Source of the DNA: JBOHHM01 sp050725495 | GTDB taxonomy: Bacteria > Pseudomonadota > Gammaproteobacteria > Burkholderiales > Burkholderiaceae_C | Length of the DNA: 14,182 nucleotides | NCBI GenBank assembly: GCA_050725495.1 | Contig: JBOHHM010000267.1 | Span: 1 to 14,182, forward strand | Reading direction: 5' to 3' | Shown here: positions 5,880 through 12,425 of the stretch, one piece after another | Layout: the number at the start of each line of letters is the position of its first letter | Numbering within the stretch: the stretch's first letter is position 1 | The notes under the pieces: generated by a model | Seen by the model: the letters and a program-made list of their open reading frames with translations, nothing else | Told to the model about the DNA's origin: nothing | Databases searched by the model: none | Program-made: the position numbers and the translations under genes

Positions 5880-7981
5880 ATGAAACAAGCTGTAAACAAG
5901 CGAAGTGCGTCTTTGGGGGGGTTCTGCTGCTGGCTGCTTTGAGCAGCTCGGCCTTGACGCTGGGGCGTGTGCGGGGTGCGGCATGGATAGGCCAAACGCT
6001 CGATGTGGCCGTTCCAATCCGGCTGGAGAGCGGGGAGGACTTATCCGCCTTGTGTTTTGAGGCCGATGTTTTTTGCGCCGACAGCAAGGTCGACAACCAC
6101 CGCTTGCGAGTGGGCCCCGAGCCGGGTGCTGGTGCACAGCAGGCCACCGTGCGCATCCACTCTGCTGCGGCGGTGGATGAGCCGGTGGTCACGATTTACC
6201 TGCGCGTGGGCTGTGCCCAGAACATCACGCGCCGCTATGTGTTGCTGGCCGATGTGGCGAGCGAGGGGCCGACAACGGCGGTTTCGGCTCCGCTGGCCTC
6301 GATCGCTGCCGCCAAAGCCGCGGGCTCCCCAGGCCCTGCTCTGGTGGGCGCGGCTGTCCGCGAGGACGTAGCCGCTTCTTCTGTCTTGCCCCCGGCAGGC
6401 GTAAAGCTGCCGGCTGCTGACAAGCCTGCCCGCCCCAAGGCGGAGGTCCCCGCCCGTTCCACCCAGCTTTCCGTCGCACGGCGCCCAGGCCCAGCGGGTG
6501 CGCCCAAGTCCCGCCTCAAGCTCGACCAGCTTGACTTTCTGGCCGAGCGCGACCCGGTGCTGAAGGCCTCGGCAGAGTTGCTGACAGCTCCCGCCGACGA
6601 TGAGAGCAAGCGTACCGAGGCCGCAGCGTTGTGGCGAGCCATCAATGCCCAGCCCCAGGACGTCTTGCGCGATGCGCAGCGCTTGCAGGCGCTGGAGGCC
6701 GACGTCCAGGCCCTGCGGGCCCAGAACGTGAAGAACCAGGCCGGCATCGGGGAGCTGACGGCCCAGCTTCGCAGGGCCGAGGGCGAACGCCATGCCAACG
6801 GCCTGGTCTACAGCCTGATCGTCCTGTTGGTGGGCGTCAGCGTGGCGGCTGCGTACTTCTGGTCTCGCGCGCGCAAGGGCCTGGGCGGCGTTGGCGATTG
6901 GTGGCAGGGCGCAGATCGCGGCTGGTCGGCGCATGACGAACCCGACTCGGTCGCCGCCATGCCGGTGGCGGCCGGTCCCCTGGACGATCCGGCGCGGTGG
7001 CGGACCGAGATCGATGTGGACCTCGATGTCAACGAGTCGATGTTCGAAAGCCTGAAGAAGGCGCAGCCCGCTCAGCCGGATTTTGGGCGCCCCAAGGTCC
7101 TGCCCGTGTTTGAGGTGGTGGACTTTGCCTCAAGTTTCAGCGGCAGCGGACGCGCCGTGAATACCGAGGAGTTGTTCGACATTCATCAGCAGGCGGATTT
7201 CTTCGTTTCTCTGGGACAGCACGAGCAGGCGATTGCGGTACTGAAAAACCATATTGCCGACAGCGTGGACACCAGTCCGCTGGCCTATCTGGACTTGCTC
7301 AACGTCTACCGCGCCATCGGTCGCACAGAAGACTACGGCAGGCTGCGGGATGACTTCAACCGCGTGTTCAATGCCCAGGTGCCGGTGTTCGAGGCCTTCA
7401 GCGAAGAAAGCAAGGGCCTGGAGGCTTATCAGGGCGCCTTGTCGCGCGTTGAAGCGCTCTGGCCTTCGGCCAAGGTGTTGGAGGTGATCGAAGAGTCAAT
7501 CTTCCGCCGGCCGGACACGGGCGAGGGCGAGGCTTTCGCCCTGGAGGCCTACCGCGAGTGGCTGCTGCTGTTTGCGGTGGCCAAGGAGGTGGTGGAGCCG
7601 GAGCACGAGAGCGGGGACTTCGAGTTCTCGGTGGACTCCGAGACCGACTCCAGCGCTCCACCGGCTCCGGTACTGAAGTTTTCCCCCACGGCCATCGAGC
7701 CGCTGTCGGTATCCGTCCCTCAGCGAACCGTGCCCATCGCGTCGAGTGATCTGGCCACGCCGCCGCTGTCGCCGCGTCTGGGGCTGGACATCGATCTGAG
7801 CGAGCCCGATCTCGGTGTGCCGATTCCCGCACCTGAGGCCTGGGACCCGCGCGAGGGGGATGGTGCTGCGCTGGCCCGGTCAGTGGGGGACAAGATGACA
7901 GCCAACGGCCATCGGCCGGATTTCGACGTCGTCGATTCATCCCTCGATGCGCGCAGGGCCTCCAAGACAAACCGGCGTTGA
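5880..7981 (+). CDS. FimV-like membrane protein with C-terminal TPR domain; reading frame broken at a poly-G tract
   Basis: The main frame reads from about 5912 to 7981. Its only usual start there is TTG at 5939, which would cut off the signal peptide. The ATG at 5880 reads MKQAVNKRSASLGG and then goes out of frame at a run of seven Gs (5915-5921), stopping at 5940. One more G would join it to VLLLAALSSSALTLGR, a normal signal peptide followed by the FimV N-terminal motif, giving about 700 residues. Numbered from TTG 5939: a FimV N-terminal domain (5-106, WIGQTLDV, EPVV, RRYVLLAD); a Pro/Ala linker; a coiled coil (about 245-283); one membrane segment (288-308); and a cytoplasmic TPR-like part (410-480, ELFDIHQQADFFVSLGQ) with an acidic tail. 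Canonical FimV carries a LysM peptidoglycan domain in the linker; none is visible here. FimV proteins act at the pole in type IV pilus and twitching functions. This shorter paralogue's role is inferred. Confidence 0.8.
5883..5900. repeat. 7-bp direct repeat AAACAAG, 11 bp apart
   Basis: AAACAAG occurs at 5883-5889 and 5894-5900, one helical turn apart, in the first codons of the FimV-like gene and about 65-80 bp upstream of the divergent 3-hydroxyacyl-CoA dehydrogenase start. It could be a tandem regulator half-site for that operon, or simple coding chance (AAA CAA G and AAC AAG are lysine/asparagine/glutamine codons). Confidence 0.2.
5915..5921 (+). repeat. Homopolymeric G7 tract at the frame break of the FimV-like gene
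   Basis: Seven consecutive Gs lie between the n-region and the hydrophobic core of the signal peptide. With seven Gs the ATG frame ends at TGA 5940-5942; with eight it continues into the main frame. Such tracts mutate by slippage and are also a common place for sequencing errors. Confidence 0.85.
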
Positions 7982-8044
7982 GCGGCCGCTGAGTTGCGGG
8001 GCGCCCAGTTGCTGGCCAAGGGATCTGCAGCGTTAGCCGGGGAC

Positions 8045-9052
8045 TCAGCGTCGCACCTGCAAGGCGCCGGGGTTGACGATGTTGGTCGGTGTGCCCTTGA
8101 TGTAGTTGATCACATTGTCGAAGGCGGCGCCGAAGTACATCTCGTAACTGTCTTGCTCCACGTAGCCGATGTGGGGCGTGCAGATGCAGTTTTCCAGTCG
8201 CAGCAGCGCATGGCCCTGCAATGGGGGCTCGGTCTCATAGACGTCGACGGCCGCCATGCCCGGCCGGCCCCGGTTGAGGGCGCAGACCAGCGCGTCGGGC
8301 TCGATCAGCTCGGCTCGGGCCGTGTTGACGAGCAGCGAGGTGGGCTTCATGCGCGACAGGTCTTCCAGCGTCACGATGCCGCGCGTTTCGTCGGTGAGGC
8401 GCAGATGCAGCGACAGCACATCGCACTGTTCAAAGAACTCTTCGCGGCTGGAGGCCGCCTGCAAACCGTCGCCGAGGGCCTTTGCTCGCGAGGCTTCGCG
8501 GCCCCAGACCCGTACGTTCATGCCAAAGGACCGGCCATAGCCGGCAACCAGCTGGCCGATCTTGCCGTAGCCCCAGATGCCCAGTGTTTTTCCGCGCAGC
8601 ACTGTGCCGATGCCGAAATTGGGCGGCATGGAAGCGGCCTTGAGGCCTGACTGCTGCCAGGCGCCATGCTTGAGGTTGGCGATGTAGTGGGGCAGGCGGC
8701 GGGTTGCCGCCATGATGAGGGCCCAGGTGAGTTCGGCCGGCGCCACTGGCGAGCCCACGCCTTCGGCAACGGCAATGCCGCGCTCGGTGCAGGCGGCCAA
8801 GTCGATATGACTGCCAATGCGGCCGGTCTGGGCAATCAGCTTGAGCTTGGGCAGTTTCTCGATCAGCTGGCGGCTGAACTGGGTTCGTTCACGGATCAGC
8901 ACGATCACGTCGGCATCCTTGAGGCGGACGGACAGTTGGCCAATTCCCTTGACGGTGTTGGTGTAGACCTTGGCGGGGTAGGCATCGAGCCGGGCGGCGC
9001 AGCTGAGCTTGCGGACCGCGTCCTGATAGTCATCGAGGATCACAATATTCAT
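8045..9052 (-). CDS. D-2-hydroxyacid dehydrogenase family protein (phosphoglycerate-dehydrogenase-like)
   Basis: A 335-residue NAD(P)-dependent 2-hydroxyacid dehydrogenase. The substrate domain is formed by the N- and C-terminal parts, with the Rossmann domain from about 105 to 290. The dinucleotide motif is GYGKIG (161-166). The catalytic set is R246 in NTARAE, E275 in DVYETEP and H294 in CTPHIGYVE; the 29-residue Arg-Glu spacing matches SerA. The protein lacks the C-terminal ACT domain of SerA, so it is a general reductase of 2-keto acids or a related activity rather than a proven serine-pathway enzyme. The start at 9052 is the first Met before NIVILDDY, with only weak ribosome-site sequence. 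It converges on the FimV-like gene (63 nt between stops) and diverges from the DUF1993 gene, so it is probably a single-gene unit. The substrate is unknown. Confidence 0.88.
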   Translation of the reverse strand: MNIVILDDYQDAVRKLSCAARLDAYPAKVYTNTVKGIGQLSVRLKDADVIVLIRERTQFSRQLIEKLPKLKLIAQTGRIGSHIDLAACTERGIAVAEGVGSPVAPAELTWALIMAATRRLPHYIANLKHGAWQQSGLKAASMPPNFGIGTVLRGKTLGIWGYGKIGQLVAGYGRSFGMNVRVWGREASRAKALGDGLQAASSREEFFEQCDVLSLHLRLTDETRGIVTLEDLSRMKPTSLLVNTARAELIEPDALVCALNRGRPGMAAVDVYETEPPLQGHALLRLENCICTPHIGYVEQDSYEMYFGAAFDNVINYIKGTPTNIVNPGALQVRR

Positions 9053-9153
9053 GCCCGGATTGTGCCTTGGCGCTGTAGTGGCTCGCGCGCCAGCAGCCTT
9101 TCTTCCATGCCGCTAGCATCACAGCTTTCACTCCGTTACCCCAGAGACCCGTC

Positions 9154-9669
9154 ATGACGATTTCCATGTCTTCCGCGAGTTTGCCGATTTTCAACACCAT
9201 GCTGGCCAATCTCAGCCACCTGCTGGACAAGGCCCAGGCCCATGCCGATGCGAAAAAATTTGATCCTTCTGTTCTGCTGCAGTACCGGCTGGCGCCCGAC
9301 ATGCTGCCCTTTACGCGGCAAGTCCTGATTGCCTGCGATGCCGCGAAACTCGGTGTCGCCCGGATGTCGGGACTGGAGGCCCCCAAGTTCGAGGACAAGG
9401 AAACAACGATTCCCGAGCTGAAGCTGCGCATCCAGAAAACGCTGGATTATCTGGCCACCGTGCCTGCCGACAAGCTCGATGGCACTGAAGACAAGCAGAT
9501 CACGTTCCCCGTGGGGCGCGACAGCACCCGCACGATGACATGCGAGGCCTATCTCAAGCACTGGGCGCTGCCCAACTTTTTCTTTCACGTGACCACTGCC
9601 TATGCGATCCTGCGGCATAACGGCGTGGATTTGGGCAAGGCAGATTACCTGCTGGGCGCCAAGGCCTGA
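9154..9669 (+). CDS. DUF1993 family protein
   Basis: A 171-residue soluble protein with no signal peptide or membrane segment. The pattern SLPIFNTMLANLSHLLDKA near the start, then YRLAPDMLPFTRQV (44-57), the IPELKLRIQKTLDYL helix (86-100) and the conserved end HWALPNFFFHVTTAYAILRH followed by GV(D)LGKADYLLG (about 150-168), match DUF1993. That is a helical-bundle family thought to resemble DinB-type metal-dependent folds. Its biochemical function is not established. The ATG at 9154 is used; a second ATG four codons on is possible, since the ribosome site (CAGAGA) is weak. It is divergent from the hydroxyacid dehydrogenase with about 100 nt between them, and I see no convincing promoter motif there. 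The downstream neighbour is on the opposite strand, so it stands alone. Confidence 0.83.
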   Translation: MTISMSSASLPIFNTMLANLSHLLDKAQAHADAKKFDPSVLLQYRLAPDMLPFTRQVLIACDAAKLGVARMSGLEAPKFEDKETTIPELKLRIQKTLDYLATVPADKLDGTEDKQITFPVGRDSTRTMTCEAYLKHWALPNFFFHVTTAYAILRHNGVDLGKADYLLGAKA

Positions 9670-9709
9670 GCGGCGACGCCCCAGCCCACGCCTGCCGGGG
9701 CATGGTGTT

Positions 9710-10051
9710 TTAGCGCCGCGCGGCTTCGCAGGCGACCAGGCGGTCGAGTTCGGCACAGACATCGGCCATTCGGCCGGAGATCACCATGCGACCGGCACAG
9801 GCCGGCGCGTGCTGGCCGTCCAGCACCCGCACCACCTTGAGCGGCCGGTTCGGCGCAGCATGAGATTGTTTTCGGTTTGTAGCCCTCGCAGGTTGGTCGC
9901 CAGGTGCTATTGATTTGATAGCGGTTGGTTCCTGCTTGCGACCCAACGTGCGACAGGGCCGGGCCGGCTGCGGCGTGCTTGGCGTGAGCCAACCGATCAG
10001 CCCATGCAGCGGCGCAAACAAGCGGGTGGTGGTGAGCAATGCGATTCCCAT
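9710..10051 (-). CDS. Small hypothetical protein (113 residues)
   Basis: Unknown function. The N-terminus MGIALLTTTRLFAPLHGLIG is hydrophobic enough for a weak membrane-associated helix. The middle (about 30-70) is basic and low in complexity. The C-terminal part, VRVLDGQHAP and then GRMVISGRMADVCAELDRL (88-106), looks like a folded, conserved segment, and I recall similar tails in comamonad hypothetical proteins. GGAAAGG lies about 6-7 nt before the ATG, which favours a real start. The middle contains a 17-bp inverted repeat read as Ala-Ile-Lys-Ser-Ile-Ala (44-49), suggesting a repeat element was accommodated in a flexible linker. It faces the end of the DUF1993 gene and lies 174 nt downstream of the HhH gene on the same strand. 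It could be a chance frame in GC-rich DNA, but the ribosome site and tail argue against that. Confidence 0.55.
   Translation of the reverse strand: MGIALLTTTRLFAPLHGLIGWLTPSTPQPARPCRTLGRKQEPTAIKSIAPGDQPARATNRKQSHAAPNRPLKVVRVLDGQHAPACAGRMVISGRMADVCAELDRLVACEAARR
9906..9922. repeat. 17-bp GCTAT...ATAGC inverted repeat (copy 1)
   Basis: On the minus strand the site reads GCTATCAAATCAATAGC, 5-bp arms around a 7-nt centre. It lies within the small hypothetical gene, in frame, encoding AIKSIA. It shares length, arms and coding phase with the copy inside the asparaginase gene at 11981-11997. Confidence 0.6.
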
Positions 10052-10070
10052 GCGAAACCTTTCCGATTGG

Positions 10071-10111
10071 GGGACAGGGCCTGCTGCTGCCAGGCGGCTG
10101 CGGACTGTCCC
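10071..10111 (-). repeat. Nested inverted repeat just upstream of the small hypothetical gene
   Basis: GGGACAG (10071-10077) pairs with CTGTCCC (10105-10111). Within the loop, GCCTG (10079-10083) pairs with CAGGC (10091-10095). On the minus strand this makes a two-part stem that ends about 7 nt before the GGAAAGG ribosome site of the 9710-10051 gene. It could be a structured 5' leader or a terminator for the lexA-HhH transcript without a U-tract. The rest of 10112-10225 shows only two CTGTGTT direct repeats and no clear gene. Confidence 0.35.
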
Positions 10112-10225
10112 GCAAATTTCTTAAACACAGAGGTTGAACACAGGCAGGATTGCGAACCATGGGCTACAGCAGGGTGATGGCTTGTCACGGCCATACGCCC
10201 GCCACCTGTTGCAGCCCGATCGAAG

Positions 10226-10510
10226 CTAAATATCCCTGTACAGCGTTTTTCTTGCCGGGGTGTACTTCCACCAGGGCGTTGCCGCGCCTCCATTCATGAA
10301 GTCAACCGCCGCCATGAAGGCGTCCAGCACGCAGGGGTCATGTCGCTGGCGCGTGACGCGGTTGAGCGACTGGTACAGCGCATAGCCATCTCGCCCCTGC
10401 AACTGCTGGGGCTGGCTGATGCCAATCAGGCGCAGAACACCTGCCAGGGCCGGCCCGATGTTGGGAATGTCTTCGAGCACGGTGGCCTGACTGGCCTGGC
10501 TGGCTTTCAT
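10226..10510 (-). CDS. Helix-hairpin-helix protein of the 'pathogenicity locus' (Cdd1-like) family
   Basis: A 94-residue small protein. A helix-hairpin-helix motif, LEDIPNIGPALAGVLRLIGI, lies at 12-31, with the hairpin IPNIGPA typical of non-specific DNA backbone contact. It is followed by the family signature HDPCVLDAF (57-65) and the aromatic/basic end PWWKYTPARK (79-88). These match the small Cdd1-type family named 'pathogenicity locus', whose function is not established. The name is historical and does not imply virulence here. The start is the ATG at 10510, with GAGGAA just upstream. A GTG four codons earlier overlaps the lexA stop but would put the ribosome site inside the gene. Only 8 nt separate it from lexA, so it is translated from the lexA message and should be SOS-controlled with it. 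A role in DNA handling is inference from the motif and context. Confidence 0.82.
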   Translation of the reverse strand: MKASQASQATVLEDIPNIGPALAGVLRLIGISQPQQLQGRDGYALYQSLNRVTRQRHDPCVLDAFMAAVDFMNGGAATPWWKYTPARKTLYRDI

Positions 10511-10518
10511 GGGCTTCC

Positions 10519-11205
10519 TCACATCAGCATGGTGTTGCGGATCAGACCGACGGCCAGGCCTTCAATTTCGAACGGCTCGCCGGGCTCCACGATGATGGTC
10601 GGGTAGTCCGGGTTCTCGGCGTGCAGCTCGATCAAATGCTTGTTGCGCCGAAAGCGCTTGACCGTCACCTCGTCGCCCAGCCGGGCCACCACAATCTGGC
10701 CATTTTTCGCATCCTTGGTGACTTGCACGGCCAGCAGGTCACCGTCCATGATGCCGGCATCGCGCATGGACATGCCGCGCACCTTGAGCAGGTAGTCGGG
10801 CCGGTGCTGGAACAAGCTGCTTTCAACGTAGTAGGTTTGGTCCACATGCTCCTGCGCGAGAATCGGGGAACCGGCGGCCACGCGACCCACGAGCGGCAGG
10901 GCGAGCTGGGCCAGGCCGGGCAAGGGCAAGGAGAACTGCTTGATTCGGGATTCATGGATGGAGCGCAGCGCGTCACTTTGGAGGCGGATGCCGCGCGAGG
11001 TGCCGCTGACCAGCTCGATCACGCCTTTGCGGGCCAGGGCCTGCAGATGCTCCTCGGCTGCGTTGGCGGACTTGAAGCCCAGCTCGGCGGCAATCTCAGC
11101 CCGTGTGGGAGGCGCGCCGGTGCGGGCAATGGCGCTCTGGATCAGCTCCAGAATCTGCTGCTGGCGGGCGGTGAGCTTCACGGGAAACTGGGGCATGTCG
11201 ATCAT
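10519..11205 (-). CDS. lexA: LexA repressor
   Basis: A 228-residue SOS-response repressor and self-cleaving S24-family protease. The N-terminal winged helix-turn-helix begins LTARQQQILELI (11-22) and continues with PPTRAEIAAELGFKS and NAAEEHLQALARKGVIE, nearly identical to E. coli LexA. A linker of about 25 extra residues (75-102) precedes the catalytic domain. The cleavage site is A111-G112 in VAAGSP, the nucleophile S146 in GMSM and the general base K183 in TVKR. The spacings (35 and 37) equal those of E. coli (84, 119, 156). RecA on single-stranded DNA triggers cleavage. The ATG at 11205 has GGAG about 8 nt upstream; an internal ATG at 11196 is a less likely alternative. Two LexA boxes lie about 80-120 nt upstream, so the gene is autoregulated. 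The HhH gene follows at 8 nt. Confidence 0.97.
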   Translation of the reverse strand: MIDMPQFPVKLTARQQQILELIQSAIARTGAPPTRAEIAAELGFKSANAAEEHLQALARKGVIELVSGTSRGIRLQSDALRSIHESRIKQFSLPLPGLAQLALPLVGRVAAGSPILAQEHVDQTYYVESSLFQHRPDYLLKVRGMSMRDAGIMDGDLLAVQVTKDAKNGQIVVARLGDEVTVKRFRRNKHLIELHAENPDYPTIIVEPGEPFEIEGLAVGLIRNTMLM

Positions 11206-11287
11206 GGTGAATCTCCGATCAGTTGAGGCAGAGCTGCAGCGTCGCCGCTGTGGCCTGCCCCGCAAGGAATCATGAATGAGACCGGGA

Positions 11288-11307
11288 AACTGTCTTAATA
11301 TCCAGTA
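11288..11307. promoter_or_regulatory. LexA (SOS) box 1 between lexA and asparaginase
   Basis: CTGTCTTAATATCCAG (core 11290-11305) fits CTG-N10-CAG with an AT-rich centre; flanking AA and TA match the consensus outer bases. It is the box nearer lexA, 83 nt or more upstream of its ATG. With box 2 it should give cooperative LexA autorepression. Confidence 0.8.
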
Positions 11308-11326
11308 ACTGTATTTTTAACCAGTT
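11307..11326. promoter_or_regulatory. LexA (SOS) box 2 between lexA and asparaginase
   Basis: CTGTATTTTTAACCAG (core 11309-11324) fits CTG-N10-CAG; the left half CTGTAT is the perfect consensus. It is 3 bp from box 1 (start-to-start 19 bp) and ends 20 nt before the asparaginase ATG, so a LexA dimer here could also block that gene. Confidence 0.85.
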
Positions 11327-11344
11327 TTTGAAAGATTGCAAGTC

Positions 11345-12304
11345 ATGGCGCAAGCAACGGGCAACAAGGTGGTGATTTTGGGCACGGGCGGCACGATTGC
11401 GGGCAGGGCGGCCAGCGCGGCGGACAACATCGGCTACACGGCCGCCCAGGTCGGCGTGGAACAGCTGCTGTCGGCCATCCCGGGGCTCGCCGGGCAGGGT
11501 TTGATCGCGGAGCAGGTGGCTCAGGTCGACAGCAAGGACATAAGCTTCGAAGTCTGGCAGCGGCTCGCCCTGCGCTGTGCCCACTGGCTCGCGCAGGACG
11601 AGGTGCGGGGTATCGTCATCACCCACGGCACCGACACGCTGGAGGAAACGGCGTACTTCCTGCAGGCCGTGCTCTGCTCCGCCGCGCTGCCGCCCAAACC
11701 CGTGGTGTTGAGCTGTGCCATGCGACCGGCGACCTCGCTTGCGCCCGACGGCCCACAAAACATGCTCGATGCCGTGGCCGTGGCGTCAACCACCGGTGCG
11801 CGTGGCGTGGTGGCTGTTTGCGCTGGCGTGATTCACGGCGCTCAGGACGTGCAAAAAACCCACACCTACCGGCTCGACGCCTTTGGTTCGGGTGATGCCG
11901 GCGCGCTGGGCTATGTGGAGGAGGGGGCCGTGCGTTTGGTCCGAGACTGGCCTGTAGCCGACGAACGATGCGCGCCAAACGCTATCGAAAAGATAGCAAA
12001 AAGTAGCCCCTGGCCACGGGTTGAAATCGTCATGAACTATGCCGGTGCCAGCGGCGCGGTGGTGCAGGCGCTGGTCAAAGACGGCGTGCAGGGCCTCGTT
12101 GTGGCGGCCACTGGCAACGGCACGCTGCACCATGAGCTGGAAGCGGCCCTGCTGCAGGCGCAGGCTCAGGGTGTGAAGGTGGTGCGGGCCACGCGCTGCG
12201 CCCAAGGCCAGGTCCTGCCCAAGCCCGGCGACGCGCTTCCCGATTCCAGGGGGCTGTCGCCGGTCAAGGCCCGCATTGCGCTGATGCTGGACTTAATGGG
12301 CTGA
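11345..12304 (+). CDS. L-asparaginase, type I/II amidohydrolase family
   Basis: A 319-residue enzyme that hydrolyses L-asparagine to aspartate and ammonia. Seen: GTGGTIAG with nucleophile T17; Y31 in GYTAAQ; S63 in VDSKD; HGTDTLEET with T96 and D97 (94-102); and K171 in GAQDVQKTH. These match the Thr-Tyr-Ser-Thr-Asp-Lys set of E. coli asparaginases. There is no signal peptide, so a cytoplasmic enzyme is likely. The segment 207-225 (ERCAPNAIEKIAKSSPWPR) looks like an insertion relative to the family and contains a 17-bp inverted repeat in frame. The ATG at 11345 is preferred over a TTG three codons upstream; the ribosome site is weak. It is divergent from lexA and shares the 139-nt region carrying two LexA boxes, so a link with the SOS response is possible. 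Downstream it converges on adk. Confidence 0.92.
   Translation: MAQATGNKVVILGTGGTIAGRAASAADNIGYTAAQVGVEQLLSAIPGLAGQGLIAEQVAQVDSKDISFEVWQRLALRCAHWLAQDEVRGIVITHGTDTLEETAYFLQAVLCSAALPPKPVVLSCAMRPATSLAPDGPQNMLDAVAVASTTGARGVVAVCAGVIHGAQDVQKTHTYRLDAFGSGDAGALGYVEEGAVRLVRDWPVADERCAPNAIEKIAKSSPWPRVEIVMNYAGASGAVVQALVKDGVQGLVVAATGNGTLHHELEAALLQAQAQGVKVVRATRCAQGQVLPKPGDALPDSRGLSPVKARIALMLDLMG
11981..11997. repeat. 17-bp GCTATC...GATAGC inverted repeat (copy 2)
   Basis: GCTATC (11981-11986) and GATAGC (11992-11997) are perfect 6-bp arms around GAAAA. It lies in frame in the asparaginase gene and encodes Ala-Ile-Glu-Lys-Ile-Ala (213-218), in a stretch that looks inserted. It is the best-preserved of three copies in the window. 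Confidence 0.65.
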
Positions 12305-12355
12305 AAGGCTGGCCGACCTCAGGCTCTGCGCCAAGCTGGTTGTAGCCTTTCTCCG

Positions 12356-12370
12356 CAGGCGACCCGCCTG
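12356..12370. repeat. Small perfect hairpin between convergent asparaginase and adk genes
   Basis: CAGGCG (12356-12361) and CGCCTG (12365-12370) pair around ACC. It lies in the 121-nt gap between two facing genes, where a two-way terminator would be expected, but neither side has a clear U-tract. For adk, a short T5 run follows its stop directly (about 12421-12425), next to a weak 4-bp stem. The rest of the gap shows nothing recognisable. Confidence 0.3.
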
Positions 12371-12425
12371 GGATTGAATTCCCTGCGCAGCCAATGAGGA
12401 GGAGCGGGCGGTCGCGAAGAAAAAC

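Noticed and set aside
5092..5883. 263-codon plus-strand frame opposite the 3-hydroxyacyl-CoA dehydrogenase
   Set aside because: Antisense shadow of a gene with intact catalytic residues; no ribosome site or recognisable domain.
5821..6192. N-terminal extension of the 3-hydroxyacyl-CoA dehydrogenase to 630 residues
   Set aside because: The extension is antisense to the FimV-like gene, and the Rossmann fold starts right after the ATG at 5820.
6041..6934. 297-codon minus-strand frame inside the FimV-like gene
   Set aside because: The plus-strand frame carries the FimV domain pattern; this one is a composition-driven shadow.
7982..8044. Possible two-way terminator between the FimV-like and hydroxyacid dehydrogenase genes
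   Set aside because: Only an imperfect GGCC-ended pairing can be drawn and there is no T-run on either side.
9053..9153. Divergent promoter pair between the hydroxyacid dehydrogenase and DUF1993 genes
   Set aside because: Some TA-containing hexamers are present, but none has a matching -35 at 16-18 bp, so no call is made.
9645..10160. 171-codon minus-strand frame overlapping the small hypothetical gene
   Set aside because: Overlaps the end of the DUF1993 gene, has Pro/Arg/His-rich shadow composition and no ribosome site; the 113-residue frame in the same place has a better start and tail.
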